Positions 10,391 through 20,926 of a stretch of 64,000 bases of DNA are shown in pieces (the stretch's first letter is position 1; each line of letters starts with the position of its first letter). The DNA lies in assembly GCA_956465555.1 (NCBI GenBank), contig OY101122.1:1747001-1811000 (forward strand). Reading direction: 5' to 3'. Made by a program: the position numbers and the translations under genes. The notes beneath the pieces were generated by a model. That model was given only the letters and a program-made list of their open reading frames with translations, ran no database searches and was not told the DNA's origin. The DNA is from Nitzschia sp. pyKryTriq1 (taxonomy: Eukaryota; Bacillariophyta; Bacillariophyceae; Bacillariales; Bacillariaceae).

Positions 10391-10678
10391 GGTCTCTGAG
10401 TATCATAGATATTTAGTTGTTGTTGTTTTTAAAACGCTGAACAGTCCGTCCGTATGTACGCACCCTCCCACCAAAAAAAAATGACGTTATTGTCGCGCAC
10501 TTCACGCGCACTCGCTTATTGAGATGTGGAGCGATTTCATATTTTTAGTATGAAATTCGTTTCTGACTTCTGACAATGACCTCTGACGATGATGGAAGAC
10601 AGAACTCGCGTTGTAAAACGATCGCCGATGGCACATGATGGCACCATTTCGAACAGTCTACGAGTAGAGTAATCATCG

Positions 10679-11770
10679 ATGCTTCGATCAGCCGTTTCGG
10701 ATATGGGTCCTCGAACTTTGCGTTCGCTAAAAAACTTCCGCCTGTTGATATCTGTGTTGCTTTCTTGGCTGCTCTTAGCGAGCTCATTCTCGGTGGAACG
10801 TCGGAGACTTCCAGGAATATGGAAACTCAGGAGTGACTATTTGCCGTTCGAGCCAGACATCAGATCCAAACTAAAAGGAATGCTTTACGAGACGTCACCG
10901 GAAGAAGTTTTGATCAAACTCAATCCCGATGGATCTTTTAAGCAGTGCAACGAGGGATACACCGAAGGACGGTGGTTGACTGGTCGGTGGGAGGTTAATG
11001 ATCAAAAGGTTTTGGTGCTTGCGCTACGACGACAATATTATGGCCCGCAGTTTGATGTTCTACTGGAGGGAAGAATCGATGAAAATCCGAGTCTAAAGGT
11101 CCAAGGAAAGGTGCAAAAGGGAAAGTTTATGTATCCCCAGAAACATCCATCTTTCTTCGAATCTCCACTAGTCGACCAAGAAACAATTGGCAGTTTCACT
11201 CTGGAACAGTCTATTGCTACTTTCTCGGTCACGCCTGTTCACGTAAAAGATCCGAATAAAGGACATAGCTTTCAGAAAGCTGATTTTCATGACAGGGAAT
11301 TCATTATGATATTTGAGCCGATTGAAGCCAGTAAGCCATCTCCCAAAGGGGCAGGCGGCGAAGCACTGAACCTGCCGATAGATATCCGCGCCATACCAAT
11401 TCGATTTTTCGGAAACAATACATTCCAAGCTATCGGAGTAAACAAGATTCTCCGCGGACGTTTTGATATCACAGAACACGACGAGCTTGCCTTCGAAGTT
11501 TCTCTTTTCGGCAACGGTCGCTCTGTATCAGGATCTGTCTTTAGCGAGGGACTCGGTTTGACTCATGAAGACGAACGAAGGTACATTGGTTCCATTGACG
11601 AGCGGGAAGGCCGATTTCGAGTCGAAGGAACGGTAACCTTTGGTACAGATATGGGCTCAGATGCCCGGCCGGAGCCAGTAGGGACTTTTATCCTCACCGA
11701 AACAGTGCCATCTGAGAATGCGCATACGTTCTTTGATACGGCCGACGAAGATAATGGAATATTCGAATGA
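10679..11770 (+). CDS. Unknown protein with signal peptide, possibly plastid-targeted (363 aa)
   Basis: I do not recognise the family. The N-terminus has basic residues then a hydrophobic run (LLISVLLSWLLLASS) followed by FSVERRR: a signal peptide whose predicted cleavage leaves phenylalanine at +1 and a basic, proline-containing stretch, which suits a diatom plastid presequence (inference). The mature part looks beta-rich, with LPGIWKLRSDYLPF, GRWLTGRWEV and two similar halves rich in short strands and FG/GR turns. No catalytic motif or further membrane span is evident. A second methionine at residue 9 would leave a shorter and equally good signal peptide. Single exon; flanked by the kinase-like gene upstream and by the convergent nuclease-helicase gene. 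Confidence 0.7.
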   Translation: MLRSAVSDMGPRTLRSLKNFRLLISVLLSWLLLASSFSVERRRLPGIWKLRSDYLPFEPDIRSKLKGMLYETSPEEVLIKLNPDGSFKQCNEGYTEGRWLTGRWEVNDQKVLVLALRRQYYGPQFDVLLEGRIDENPSLKVQGKVQKGKFMYPQKHPSFFESPLVDQETIGSFTLEQSIATFSVTPVHVKDPNKGHSFQKADFHDREFIMIFEPIEASKPSPKGAGGEALNLPIDIRAIPIRFFGNNTFQAIGVNKILRGRFDITEHDELAFEVSLFGNGRSVSGSVFSEGLGLTHEDERRYIGSIDEREGRFRVEGTVTFGTDMGSDARPEPVGTFILTETVPSENAHTFFDTADEDNGIFE

Positions 11771-12087
11771 TATGTGCTTTCTGCATATTTCATACCATAG
11801 TACGACCCTTCTGGTCGCCAAACATCATGTATGTGTGATGACTACATTATCATAATGCTTTCTCCCTTTCCGAAGCATCAAATGGGCTGATACACCCAAT
11901 ACCAAACTCACGTTTGAATGGAGGACGAAACGCTAGGCTACGAATACCTTTAGGGGTCCAGCCGGCTCCAGCCAGTAGTTGTCCGGTTTGCTATCAAATA
12001 CCACAATAGAAAACTATTATTTGGTCCCTTGATAGAGATCGCAATTAGGTACATTTGTTGCATAGTCTACTATTAGCTATGCGCCGT
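11771..12087. other. Convergent 3' intergenic
   Basis: 317 nt between the stop codons of two converging genes. A/T-rich 3' UTR-like sequence; I see nothing else. Confidence 0.5.
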
Positions 12088-15000
12088 TTACGCTAGCTCT
12101 TTCTCACCAGCAATCTTGACCAAGATTGCCAGCATTTCATGTAAGCCGTGATCAAACCAATGGCGGCAAGAATTCTTACCAGCGACAGCAAATTGACGCT
12201 CCAAGTAGAAGGCAGCCTCCATTCGTAAGGCAGACGCAATATCTTCGAATGCCAGCGTTGGCCTGTCCTTTGACAAGAAAACGATCCTCGGCTCTGGGCA
12301 CACTACTGTGGGAGGGACGCATGCCTTCGCATCTTCAATTCGGTGTGGTCGAAAGTGTTTTTTCATCCATTTCGGGAGTTTGTTCTTGCCTCGTCCAAAG
12401 ATTTTAGTATGGGGAAGAAGACTATTCGTGAACTGGGCTTGATACAGAAGTTTTCCAGACTCATCTTCGTGGACAGTGATTTCCCAATTGTTCGAGTTCA
12501 AACCGACAGAGCACTGCTCCGAGCGGATTTGTTCCGTACTTTCACCTGGTGAAAGCACCGATGAAGCGAATTCGTGCACAAGTAGTGCCAATATGTTCGT
12601 GGATGGAAAGTCAGAAATCGACAGCTGCTCTCCGGCATCAAGCGTGGTGGCGAAAAGACTTCTTGCCTTAGCCTGCACTTCCATGTCAAACGTCCGCAGG
12701 ATTCGCCACTTCAAGACGGGGTTTCCTTTGACACTCGTGGTTCCTACGATACTACCCGGTGGGGCAGAAATGCTTTTGGTGGACCTGGCCGTGGAAGACT
12801 TCACGGGGCCCTCCTTTGCCTTTTTTGGTCCACTCGAACTGCCTTTGCTCGCAGCGGGAATACTCAAATATGTCGATTTCTTCTCCTTTTGCCAGGCTGT
12901 TAGGTTTTCCAGCGTTATTGCCGTCTCTTCGAAGTCATCTGGAGGCGTTGTATCGTATCCATCAAGACCATTGAAGAGCTTGCAAAGGGCCTTCGCCTTA
13001 TCTGGGAAGCAAACTAATGCTTCCCCCAAGGTACTGCACGATTCATGAAAACGGAAAGCCATGTCAATTTTCTGTTTTGATTCGGTCTCATTGTACTCAA
13101 AGGGCAATGCTGCAACGCTATCGACGTTCTCTTCTGTTCCAGTGCTCAAATCTCTCATACGTGTTTTCAACCATTGGAGCGACGTAGCGGATACATTTGC
13201 TGGGGATTTTTCCTGCGCCGTTGAGCCGAAATTCACATCAACCTCCGGTCCAAGACCGAACGAGAGCCGACACAATAAGAGAAATAGAGGGTTCGGTGGA
13301 AGAAGCGTCATTCCTTCGACTTTCATACCCCCGCCCTTAAGCTCCAACGCGTTTGCGCAGCAAGCGAAGATAGGAAACTTTCCAGTTGTAGCTGAGGCCG
13401 GAACACTGTCCTCTTGGACGAAAACTTGCTTGCCAGATGCAAGTCTATGCCATCTTTTTCCAATACACGTTTCGTCTTGCACCAAGAAAACATCAATTGA
13501 CGAGTCGGATTCTTCGTCGGCCCCGCCATTGGGGAATCGTAAGCGATGACCGCCTCTGCGCTGGCCAGATGCCAAAACTGATAAAACACGCGCACCTTCA
13601 GGGATATCAATGAGCAGGGGGCGTCTCCAACTGGATAGTTCTGAATCAAGACTTGTAGCCATCAAATCCTTGCCCTTTCCTTTGAAGGGGAAGGGCCTAT
13701 TCTCGTGGTGCGAAAAATTGATCGACTGGGTGTTGCTTTCCTTTGTACTCAATACTTGGAAAGACGAAGTAGACAGCAAATCCTGCATGTCAAGCTTCGA
13801 GATCATTGACTGAAAAGCAGCACCTTTCTGAATGTACTGAAATTGCTGGCGGGATGAATCAATTTTCTTCTTCTTTTTCTTCCCTGACAAAAAGTGAAAA
13901 CTCAGCATTGAGGTGATTTCTTCTTTTTTTATAGCCTGTTGAATGAAGCTGTCTAAACTCAACCCGCCGTTCGAATGACTGAGCCGACGAAAGACGCATC
14001 TTTGGGTGTCTCCATCGCAAGATGGCTGTTCTACGGTAGCACCACTGAGGCAAGAAACTTTCCATAGTCCACATTTGCGCTCGAGAACGCCACGACGTTT
14101 GATGTCAGGATCAAATTCTGCTAGGAGACGATCCGATTCGCCGAAGCACGCTCCCAGCTCAAACATGCCCGTCAGCGTTGGTTTCGATGTAGCTTCGTTC
14201 CTGAGATAAATAAAAGTTTGCTCATTGTCCTTAAGAATCGCAGCATCAATCCCAGTTTCACACATATACGATAGTAGCCGGCACTGCAATGCATGAATTG
14301 ACTGCTGCAACGAGAAATCTCCACCCTCGTGTTCAAAATCACCAAGCGCTTCCACATTCCGTGACTCCACTATCATGTACGGATGTCGATCTTTGTCCAG
14401 GACCTGATCCAATAATTTTTCCGAAAGAACCTCCTTTCGTGGCACAGAGAGCGAAACTGAGCCATTCGGTGATTGTGCCATCTTGGTAGGTAGGCACTCA
14501 ACAATCGTATCTGAAAATACCCATGCTTTGAGAATGCGTAGAATTGTCAGTTTGTAGTGGGGCATATGTACGGGAGGAGAATGAACCTGGAGCTTGTCTT
14601 CATTGATACCCAAGAAAGTTGCTACTCTCTTTCGTAAACTGTTTCTTGTTGACTGAAGCTGGCCCATCCTCATATGAGCAAATCGGTAATAGGTACAAAA
14701 TCGCCCCTTGTCGGAAGCCATGTGATGGTCCCACAAGGCATTCATCAGACCCAAGGGTTCAGAGTACAGATTGGCATCAAAGTGACATTTCGAAACATAG
14801 GTCTTCGAAGCAATCTCGTTGAACTTGCCCGGAGCATGAAAAAGTGGGTTCGACATTTGGAACGGGGACTTTGGAAAAGACATGACTGCAGCCATCTCGA
14901 TTGCTTCCGCCGCAACACCAAACTGAATTCCCAATCCTATGAATGAGCCCAACGCCAGATCAATGCCGAGCGCAGTCACAAACGACCCTAGATTTGTGAT

Positions 15001-18000
15001 TTCAGCTGTGTCGCTTGGTTCCGATAGAAAGCTCCATTGGTGCAAGCTTGCAAACGACTTGTCGATCGTTTCCATGCGAGGGGGTTCAATACAGTTCATC
15101 AAAACTGGCTTCACCTCTTCGTGCAGCATGTCCTTTAGCATCAGAATGACAGAATCCAAGGGGATTCGCACCATTTCACCCTGCTCAAACTCGTCCATGT
15201 ACTGTTCATAAGCGTGGCGAGTATACAGTCGATATACATTCCCTGGCCGAACTCTACCTGTACGACCTGCCCGCTGAGTTGCACTGGCTTTGGAGATCCA
15301 ACATGGCATAAGAATCTGTCGATGACTCGCCTCGTTGTACATGATTTGGCGACAGAGTCCCAAGCAAATGACATGGTCGACTGCTGGTAACGTGACGGAT
15401 GATTCCGCCGCATTTGTGGCAATGATAACCTTGACTTCATCTGCCCCGGGCGCGTCGAAAGCTCCCATTTGCTCTTCAAATGGTACATCCGAATGAATGG
15501 GGAAGCAGGTGTATGTTACTCCAGTACGATACAACTTTTCAATGGCTTCGGTGATCGCCAAAATTTCCCCCATGCCTGGGACGAAAACAAGCACCGATGA
15601 CCCAGGACTTCCAACAATCGTGGTGAGACGAGCTGCGAGACTGAAGCGATTGGAGAGTTCGGTCTGCGTAGGTGCCGAATTGCATCGCCTCGACTCACAC
15701 TCCTTCTGGATTGCCTTGGCGGTTTGGAGTTCGTTCGGAGGAAGCTTGAATTTTGCATGCAGCTCTTCCACAAAAAATTCCTGAATGGGGAAGCGGCGGA
15801 CACCCACATGGATCGGATCCGACGGGACTTGGAAATAATCTTTGTAGAGCTTGGTAGCTAGTGTGGCTGACATGAGAACAAGACGGATTGTCGTATTACT
15901 TTCCAACAGTCGTCGACACAACAGGCAAAGAATATCAGTGTCTACAGACCGCTCATGAACTTCATCGATAATCAAGTGGGTCACATCATTGAAGCGTTCA
16001 GGATGATTTGCCAAAAGCCTTGTCAAGTATCCAGTTGTGACAAACCATGCTTGGGTTTTCCCACTTTCGTATTCGCGGTATCCGTGTCCCATGCGTACGG
16101 CGAACTTATCCCGATGCTTGGGCTCGCAAGATCGAACACGCTCTACCAAGGAGGCGGCAGCGATTCGGCGGGGCTGTGAAATGAACATTTTGATACTTGG
16201 AAGTGTTGGCTCTGGCGACGGTGCTTCAAGAATCATCACAGGTACACGGGAAGACTTTCCACACCCTGTTTCCCCATGGATAATGGTAACTCTGTTCCGC
16301 TCTATCGTGTCCAAAATCGTTTCTTGGTGTTCGTCTATGGGAAGAGTTGGACGCTCCACGATTTCAGGGGAATCTCTGGTAGATTGAGTAGCGATATTAG
16401 CTGGGCCGTTGTCTGTATCTTCATCTTCCTGGTCTGCCTGCAGAGTGGCCAAAACGGCATGGAATCTCAAATGATTCATCAGCGAACTGGGCGGAGTCTG
16501 TCTTGCAAACAAAGAGCTACTGCCCGAGGCATTGAGCACCCGTGCGATACAAATGTCAATAATGAAGGCAGCACGGATGTTCGACCATCTCGGCCGGCCG
16601 GCCAATCGAAAGAGCGACGATGATATCGAGGGCAATGTGGCTGCTTTATATGCATCTAAATGTGCCTGCTGGAGGGGGGCCTTGCGTCCAGCACAATCAC
16701 CATCATCATCATGGCCTTCGTTTGCATACGATTGATCGATATATGTTTGCAAGCAACGGACAACGACACTCTGGACCGACGTATCTGTCGGCAACATAAC
16801 TGCTTGATCAAGGGGAAAGTCACCAGGAAAGGAAATCACACGCTCTTCGAGCTGCTCCAGGGGATCCTGCTCAGCTTTCCTGTCATCAGTGGTTGCATTC
16901 GAGGAGTCGTCGTTGTCGTTGTAGTCGTCCTCTTCCTCACTGTTAAGTGGAAAGGATTCCATATCGTCCAGATTGTACATGGCTCGTACATAGTCAAGCT
17001 CGGGCGATGATTTATAGCAGTTTCCATCCGATTGCTGCAGCTGCTGCTGTAGGTACGCAATTCGGTCCTCGACATTCCTGAGATCGGCAAAATTAGGAAG
17101 ACTGAGAGATGTCTTTGGATCTACATAGTCATTCCCCAACAGTATCGCGAGCTCCACCATATCCTCGTCGTCAAGACCAATCGCACCCGCGATATTGCTT
17201 CGAGTCAGACAGACAACCTGGACACGAATGTTGTTCCCCCTCCCGCCACTGATGTTGGTTGTGGTCGATGGCATGTAAATGCCGCCAAACGGAACATATT
17301 GGATATCTTTATAGAACAAAAAATCAGAATCTTGACCGAGCACAAAGGCATCTGGATCACCAGACGCTACCCTCGCCAATTGCATATCGGCCTCGTCTAT
17401 ACATTGAACCATGTCAATCGAACATGTCTGAAGAGCTTGTTTGACGGACAACAAAAATAGTCTGGAGAGTGGGAAATGCCATATGCACTGGCAGGCCGTA
17501 TCTGTCGGCTTGAGGGGTAAGGTGCCGTGTCTGCAGAAAGTTTGCAGAGCAGCCCAATCTTGCTGACGCTGAAGAGTTCGTTTCCGTATGGTCTTGGCTT
17601 TGAATCGCTGATGATGGGCAGGACCGTCCCAGAAACATTGCAGAGTCAGGTCTTGCTGGCTAAGTGTAGTGGCAAACTCTACGGCAACCTGACGAACAAG
17701 CTCCAGTGGCATCATGCAGGGGATTGCTTTGGTGATATCCGAGGCAGAGAGCGACTTGACCATCGGACATGATCCCGAGGTGCGGGAAGGAAATGTGGAC
17801 TGGATATGCCGAGCATATGCTACGTGGTAGAGGTGGAAAGCTAGTCCGTTGCCATCAATCAAGAGTTTTGATTTCGGTGGTAAAACTTGAAGCGCCGGAC
17901 CGCTTGTCGTCTCCCGAAAAGCCATGGATGGACTCCATTCCTTCCAAAGCTTTGTCGAACAACACTCGTCGAAGCTATTAGCTGGCAACAAACCTCGTTC

Positions 18001-18033
18001 CTCGAGGAACTTTGTGATTCCATGGACGCCCAT
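12088..18033 (-). CDS. FEN/XPG-like nuclease fused to DEAH-box helicase (1981 aa)
   Basis: Single-exon gene. The ATG at 18033 opens MGVHGITKFLEERGLLP, the classic start of XPG/FEN/asteroid nucleases; the frame continues nine codons upstream only to a GTG. Residues 1 to about 390 form the nuclease: LLIDGNGLAFHLY, CFWDGPAHH, CIDEADMQLA, VLGQDSDFLFY and LLGNDYVD supply the seven metal-binding acidic positions of FEN1. About residues 570-950 are a DExH helicase with every motif intact: GETGCGKS (near 587), QPRRIAAASL, TTGYLTRLL, DEVHERS (near 692), MSATL, VFVPGM, TNAAESSVTLP and QRAGRTGR (near 923). An HA2/OB-type region follows, then roughly 750 residues without a recognised domain, containing lysine-rich linkers. 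The helicase half resembles DHX29/DHX57/YTHDC2-type RNA helicases. Substrate (RNA or structured DNA) is unknown; both activities look intact. Confidence 0.88.
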   Translation of the reverse strand: MGVHGITKFLEERGLLPANSFDECCSTKLWKEWSPSMAFRETTSGPALQVLPPKSKLLIDGNGLAFHLYHVAYARHIQSTFPSRTSGSCPMVKSLSASDITKAIPCMMPLELVRQVAVEFATTLSQQDLTLQCFWDGPAHHQRFKAKTIRKRTLQRQQDWAALQTFCRHGTLPLKPTDTACQCIWHFPLSRLFLLSVKQALQTCSIDMVQCIDEADMQLARVASGDPDAFVLGQDSDFLFYKDIQYVPFGGIYMPSTTTNISGGRGNNIRVQVVCLTRSNIAGAIGLDDEDMVELAILLGNDYVDPKTSLSLPNFADLRNVEDRIAYLQQQLQQSDGNCYKSSPELDYVRAMYNLDDMESFPLNSEEEDDYNDNDDSSNATTDDRKAEQDPLEQLEERVISFPGDFPLDQAVMLPTDTSVQSVVVRCLQTYIDQSYANEGHDDDGDCAGRKAPLQQAHLDAYKAATLPSISSSLFRLAGRPRWSNIRAAFIIDICIARVLNASGSSSLFARQTPPSSLMNHLRFHAVLATLQADQEDEDTDNGPANIATQSTRDSPEIVERPTLPIDEHQETILDTIERNRVTIIHGETGCGKSSRVPVMILEAPSPEPTLPSIKMFISQPRRIAAASLVERVRSCEPKHRDKFAVRMGHGYREYESGKTQAWFVTTGYLTRLLANHPERFNDVTHLIIDEVHERSVDTDILCLLCRRLLESNTTIRLVLMSATLATKLYKDYFQVPSDPIHVGVRRFPIQEFFVEELHAKFKLPPNELQTAKAIQKECESRRCNSAPTQTELSNRFSLAARLTTIVGSPGSSVLVFVPGMGEILAITEAIEKLYRTGVTYTCFPIHSDVPFEEQMGAFDAPGADEVKVIIATNAAESSVTLPAVDHVICLGLCRQIMYNEASHRQILMPCWISKASATQRAGRTGRVRPGNVYRLYTRHAYEQYMDEFEQGEMVRIPLDSVILMLKDMLHEEVKPVLMNCIEPPRMETIDKSFASLHQWSFLSEPSDTAEITNLGSFVTALGIDLALGSFIGLGIQFGVAAEAIEMAAVMSFPKSPFQMSNPLFHAPGKFNEIASKTYVSKCHFDANLYSEPLGLMNALWDHHMASDKGRFCTYYRFAHMRMGQLQSTRNSLRKRVATFLGINEDKLQVHSPPVHMPHYKLTILRILKAWVFSDTIVECLPTKMAQSPNGSVSLSVPRKEVLSEKLLDQVLDKDRHPYMIVESRNVEALGDFEHEGGDFSLQQSIHALQCRLLSYMCETGIDAAILKDNEQTFIYLRNEATSKPTLTGMFELGACFGESDRLLAEFDPDIKRRGVLERKCGLWKVSCLSGATVEQPSCDGDTQRCVFRRLSHSNGGLSLDSFIQQAIKKEEITSMLSFHFLSGKKKKKKIDSSRQQFQYIQKGAAFQSMISKLDMQDLLSTSSFQVLSTKESNTQSINFSHHENRPFPFKGKGKDLMATSLDSELSSWRRPLLIDIPEGARVLSVLASGQRRGGHRLRFPNGGADEESDSSIDVFLVQDETCIGKRWHRLASGKQVFVQEDSVPASATTGKFPIFACCANALELKGGGMKVEGMTLLPPNPLFLLLCRLSFGLGPEVDVNFGSTAQEKSPANVSATSLQWLKTRMRDLSTGTEENVDSVAALPFEYNETESKQKIDMAFRFHESCSTLGEALVCFPDKAKALCKLFNGLDGYDTTPPDDFEETAITLENLTAWQKEKKSTYLSIPAASKGSSSGPKKAKEGPVKSSTARSTKSISAPPGSIVGTTSVKGNPVLKWRILRTFDMEVQAKARSLFATTLDAGEQLSISDFPSTNILALLVHEFASSVLSPGESTEQIRSEQCSVGLNSNNWEITVHEDESGKLLYQAQFTNSLLPHTKIFGRGKNKLPKWMKKHFRPHRIEDAKACVPPTVVCPEPRIVFLSKDRPTLAFEDIASALRMEAAFYLERQFAVAGKNSCRHWFDHGLHEMLAILVKIAGEKELA

Positions 18034-19864
18034 GACACACCTGGCTGCGAGGTCATACACTGAACGGGATCAAGAAATGAATGATGGATGAATGAATAAG
18101 GAATGCGATCAAAAAATTATCGTATTGAATCGTGATCGAAAAGTAGAGCGACGCTACTAGCGATTTGCATCCTATTTCATCGTCAGACTAAAGCTCTACT
18201 AAGTGGAGTCCTTGTCCCTGTATGTAGAATCAGTACCAGGAGAGCGAATTAATCCGACCAACTAGATTAGAGGATAGTGCAAGGCGAAGAGATTCTACGC
18301 GTGGCAGGAGGGAAGAAGCAAGGTGGAGTCACAGCAGCCATTCGATCGAGAGTGGCACGGTGGCTAGGGGTAATGGCGATGATGGACGTACTGTCGGCCA
18401 TGATATCATGGCTGATCCGTCGCTACCACCCGGGGACCAAGACGATGTGGATAAAGGAATACAAGATATCCGAATTCACAGTTTCGGAGATCAGCAACAC
18501 CGAGAAATTCGAGAACGCCGGATACGTATCACGCATGGAAGCCGACACTCACGCTGACACAGATACCTCCTCCGTAAATTTCCAAGATGTTGGTGACGAA
18601 GAAGACTTTTACTTGGGGCAATTACGGGCTTTTTCTAGGCCTCTAGATGCAATTTGCCAAAGGTTCCAACCCGTCGCGCTGTTCTTGCAAGAGGTAGGCG
18701 ACCTTGTCTCTCACCCACGCTAGCGTTTCCACGTGGGAGCGATATTCCAAAAAGTACTGGGCCCAATCCAATGGAATCATCATCACCTTTGGAAGCGAGT
18801 GGGCCGCCCTTCCAGTAATCGGGGCGAGTGTTGCGTTTCCCGCGGCGGCAATTTCCCCACAGACCCCCCCCCGCCCCCCCCCCCTGGTAGATCGTTCGTA
18901 TGGGTACGTACGCTGTGCGGTAGCTAGCTACTTATCATACTTTCATATGTATACAGCTTACGTAATATGTTGAAGAACTTAACAAAGCGCGACCCGAATC
19001 AATACCGTTTCCACGGCACCACATATAAGAGCACAATGTCCTCTTCGCACATAAGGCGCCTTTGGACATTATTTCCAGAGTTCAATCGTGAGGCTTATTA
19101 ATCAATTGCACTTCTTCAAGCACAGTAGGTATGACGATTCTTCGATCGAAAACAAGATTGGTAGGTGAAATACGTAGAATAGACATAAGGACATCTTCAT
19201 TATATATTTCATGCAGGATTTCATTTAACTCCATTCAGACAGTTCGGATTCGTCCACCATCATCCGGTTCTCGTACTGGTATGCTGTGTGGCGGTACCAG
19301 TGCCTCTCGCTCGTCTGCCAGGTATGTACTGGCACTCTTGTGTAGCGAGAGGCATTTATTGAGAGACCCAGATGTCTTCAAGCAATCCCACTGTACCTAC
19401 TGGGTACAGTACATACCGGTATGTACGTAGTGGTCGTATTTTCTCTGTGCGCGTGGAACATACACCACCACAGCGTTGAGAACGTAAGCAGAGCCCCTTC
19501 AGCGAAATAATAATGCCACGCCTTGCATGCATGCTTGCGTTGCCATTAAATTCGCAGTACCGTTCGGTACTCAAGTGACAGTACAATTCACGTATGATAC
19601 TACTACTTTTGCCGGAAGGTCCCAGCGCAATAGCACACGTTTACAGCATACGGTACAACAGAAGAAGCCGCAAGAAAGGCAGGTGGAGACAATAATAAAG
19701 CTCAACTCCAGCCTTGTTGTGCATTGTCCTCAGACAGACAGCAGACAGTCATCAGTTGCATCTGCATCGTTGTGATTGTGGTTCATAATAATCTAAACAA
19801 GAGCAAACCATTGCAAGAGAGCACGCATAGTCGTATATCAAACAGCGCTCCAACAAAAGACGCA
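18034..19864. other. Intergenic, about 1.8 kb, with repeats and one doubtful frame
   Basis: Separates the 5' end of the nuclease-helicase gene from the DUF6824 gene, so both promoters lie here. An open frame with ATG at about 18373 runs to 18723 (roughly 117 residues, MDVLSAMISWLIRRYHPG… ) but resembles nothing known and I do not call it a gene. A C9-G-C11 tract sits at 18864-18884 and a GTAC palindrome cluster at about 19265-19435. Confidence 0.45.
18864..18884. repeat. Poly-C tract (C9 G C11)
   Basis: Nine C, one G and eleven C in a row. The complementary G-rich strand could form a quadruplex; the tract is also a likely place for sequencing error. Confidence 0.8.
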
Positions 19865-20926
19865 ATGTTATCCCAGCAGCAGTTCCAACAAATGCAGCAA
19901 AGACAGCAGGAACAACAAGCCGAGGGCATGGCGCCCAGCGCTGCCTTGTTTGCGAATTTGAACAATTCCTATTCCGATCCTGTCAGCTCGAAACCACAAG
20001 AGGAGATGAAGGTCGACCCTCGTTTCCAGGTAACGATGGGTCAAGATGTGCTCTTTGGTCATGTCCAACAGCCATCGGTGGGCTTTGGAAGCTTCCAGGT
20101 GAACTATGCTCCGAATTTGGAGCCCATGCTCCACGCTGATGGCGAGGAGAAGAGGAAACTGTTGGACGACCAAGAAGAAACATTCCAACAGCCGCCCAAA
20201 AAGGCCCGAACAGACGAAGCCGGAGCGCTACCCTCTGGTGGACCACCTGGCGTCAGCATGGTTCTCAAGCTAGATGATGACGATGGAACCGCCCCAGAGC
20301 CTGTTGAGGCAAGCAAGGTACCAATCGATACTTTTGTTGAGAACGACGTGCTATCAGGACGCGGCGGAGGCACCAACATGCACCCTGGCAACCGCAACTT
20401 TCGAGACCTCATCAACCATCACAGGAGGTCGTACCTGAAAGCCCGCAAGAATGACAAGCCCGCAATCTCTCGAGCCATTGTGCGCGCTATCCGAGAGAGT
20501 GGAGGCCGCTTTCTCAAGAAGGGCAACAAGTCGGACTCGTGGTATGAAATCGGGGATGACGCCGCCCGAGAAAAGACAAGTCAGGCTCTTCGGCAAAGGG
20601 CGCCCGAAATGCGCAAGCTTTTGTTCGACTCTGAGCGCGAGGAAGCCCGTGCTGTGGCCGAAGAGCAGATTCGGCGACAAGGAATGTTCGCAGGAGGAGG
20701 CGTCAGCATGATGAATAACGCCCCTGCTACCGGAATGATATGGGGTGACCATCAGGACAACAACAATGTAGCCTCTGGAATGATGAATCCAGCTCTTCTA
20801 CAGGCCATGGCTGCAAACAACAAGTTGGCAAATGGGCAAGACCCCGCGAATCATCAGTTTTCAACTATGTTCTCGGCTGCGCTTCTGCAAAATGGAATGA
20901 ACCGATTTGCTCCGAACGGCGCCTAG
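19865..20926 (+). CDS. DUF6824-domain protein, probable nuclear regulator (353 aa)
   Basis: Start is the ATG opening MLSQQQFQQMQQ; the open frame extends further upstream only to a TTG. Residues 1-40 are glutamine-rich; about 155-245 form a DUF6824-type domain, recognised by NDVLSGRGGGTNMHPGN, FRDLI, RAIVRAIRESGGRFLKK and SDSWYEIGDDAAREKTSQALR. This family is greatly expanded in diatoms; its molecular role is not established, though the polyQ/low-complexity flanks and basic domain suggest a nuclear DNA-binding or regulatory role (inference). The C-terminus is rich in M, N, A and Q. Single exon. Confidence 0.85.
   Translation: MLSQQQFQQMQQRQQEQQAEGMAPSAALFANLNNSYSDPVSSKPQEEMKVDPRFQVTMGQDVLFGHVQQPSVGFGSFQVNYAPNLEPMLHADGEEKRKLLDDQEETFQQPPKKARTDEAGALPSGGPPGVSMVLKLDDDDGTAPEPVEASKVPIDTFVENDVLSGRGGGTNMHPGNRNFRDLINHHRRSYLKARKNDKPAISRAIVRAIRESGGRFLKKGNKSDSWYEIGDDAAREKTSQALRQRAPEMRKLLFDSEREEARAVAEEQIRRQGMFAGGGVSMMNNAPATGMIWGDHQDNNNVASGMMNPALLQAMAANNKLANGQDPANHQFSTMFSAALLQNGMNRFAPNGA

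Noticed and set aside
18034-18060. Nine-codon upstream extension of the nuclease-helicase
   Set aside because: It begins at GTG; the ATG at 18033 opens the family-typical MGVHGITKFL start.
18277-18723. 148-codon frame upstream of the DUF6824 gene
   Set aside because: Starts at GTG, has no family resemblance and overlaps an equally open frame; not enough for a gene call.
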